From Spartobacteria bacterium (lineage in GTDB: Bacteria; Verrucomicrobiota; Verrucomicrobiia; Chthoniobacterales; UBA10450): a stretch of 64,000 nucleotides of DNA. The notes under the pieces are model-generated. The model saw only the letters and a program-made list of their open reading frames with translations, made no database searches and had not been told where the DNA came from. This document shows, one piece after another, positions 63,552-64,000 of the stretch (its first letter is position 1; every line of letters begins with the position of its first letter). Made by a program: the position numbers and the translations under genes. The stretch is taken from NCBI GenBank assembly GCA_003167555.1, contig PMSN01000025.1:186001-250000 (forward strand). Direction: 5' to 3'.

Positions 63552-64000
63552 ATGTTTGCGCTCCAACCCGAAATGAAGGTCTTCAGCGGCTCCGCCAATC
63601 GCGAGCTGGCCAAGCGTATTTGCGATTACATCGGCGCGCCGCTGGGGCAGGCGACGATCAGCTCATTTCCAGATGGCGAAACCTACGTCAAGATCGAGGA
63701 AAACATTCGCGGGCGTGACGTTTTCATCATTCAGCCGACCTGTCCGCCGACCAACGAGCATCTCATGGAGTTGCTCATCATGGTGGATGCCGCGCGCCGC
63801 GCCAGCGCCGATCGCATCACGGCGGTCATCCCGTTTTTCGGTTACGCGCGGCAGGACCGCAAAGATCAACCGCGCGTTCCCATCACGGCCAAGCTGGTGG
63901 CGAATCTTCTCCATGCCGCCGGGGTAAGCCGGGTGCTCACGATGGACCTGCACGCGCAACAAGTACAGGGCTTCTTCGACATCCCGGTGGACCATCTCTA
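63552..64000 (+). CDS. prs: ribose-phosphate pyrophosphokinase (5' part, cut by window end)
   Basis: The first 149 residues of PRPP synthetase, open to the window edge: [75 protein letters not shown], and [20 protein letters not shown] (the start of the PRPP-synthetase signature). It makes PRPP from ribose-5-phosphate and ATP for nucleotide and His/Trp synthesis. The start is ATG at 63552; an ATG at 63573, right before VFSGSAN, is equally possible. The missing part is beyond the window, not a truncation. Confidence 0.95.
   Translation, partial: MFALQPEMKVFSGSANRELAKRICDYIGAPLGQATISSFPDGETYVKIEENIRGRDVFIIQPTCPPTNEHLMELLIMVDAARRASADRITAVIPFFGYARQDRKDQPRVPITAKLVANLLHAAGVSRVLTMDLHAQQVQGFFDIPVDHL

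Overview
The window reads as chromosomal DNA (not phage or plasmid) of a GC-rich Gram-negative bacterium. An outer-membrane porin, Tat and Sec signal peptides, c-type cytochromes and a lipoprotein all point to two membranes. The best taxonomic guess is Verrucomicrobiota, probably the Chthoniobacterales. This rests on two giant secreted proteins that end in the same tandem LNISTR-type tail domain, which I associate with that group, and on the general gene content. It is an inference, not a placement.

Layout. (1) 1-11.0 kb is a respiratory block. A plus-strand operon encodes a nine-heme cytochrome c, a 42-residue membrane peptide, ba3-type oxidase subunits II and I and a Sco copper chaperone. 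It faces a minus-strand operon for a four-cluster Fe-S protein, an NrfD-type membrane protein with an extra periplasmic domain, two sister monoheme cytochromes, a porin and a heme lipoprotein. No molybdopterin subunit is present. (2) 11.3-27.1 kb is almost entirely minus strand and encodes low-oxygen or fermentative energy metabolism plus stress proteins: pyruvate:ferredoxin oxidoreductase, a dihydroorotate-dehydrogenase-like protein, an ADP-forming acyl-CoA synthetase fused to an acetyltransferase, a LOG protein, D-lactate dehydrogenase, a PfkB kinase, three universal stress proteins, a cNMP-binding protein and an AraC/PocR regulator. (3) 27.2-39.6 kb is general chromosome: an FtsX/AttH export pair, rpmH, a GNAT, an M50 protease, an M1 aminopeptidase and an ECF sigma/anti-sigma operon. 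(4) 39.7-49.5 kb is an accessory region: a methyltransferase-nuclease fusion with a duplicated 5' end, an orphan nucleotidyltransferase, a RelE-type toxin-antitoxin pair, a decaying 21-bp repeat gene, a broken adenosine deaminase and a DUF2252 protein. (5) 49.6-58.3 kb carries two very large secreted repeat proteins; the first is bracketed by a perfect 31-bp direct repeat. (6) 58.3-64 kb is housekeeping (rlmN, prs cut by the window edge, a desaturase, a HAD phosphatase) with REP-like hairpins between genes.

The main new observation is a shared DNA element: TTGCG (or TTGTG/TTGCT), 16 bases, then TTG, in front of six transcription units. They are the Fe-S/NrfD operon, nifJ, LOG-acyl-CoA synthetase, Usp-pfkB-ldh, the second Usp, and Usp-cNMP-AraC. 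All six sites have the same 21-bp spacing and lie 43-45 nt from the start codon. They define a candidate regulon joining the NrfD electron-transfer complex to fermentation and stress genes. The AraC/PocR regulator encoded inside it is a natural candidate, because AraC-family proteins bind direct repeats about 21 bp apart. A second novelty is a pair of tiny paralogous proteins (64 and 68 residues) with a disordered charged N-terminus and a strongly conserved C-terminus containing CWRC.
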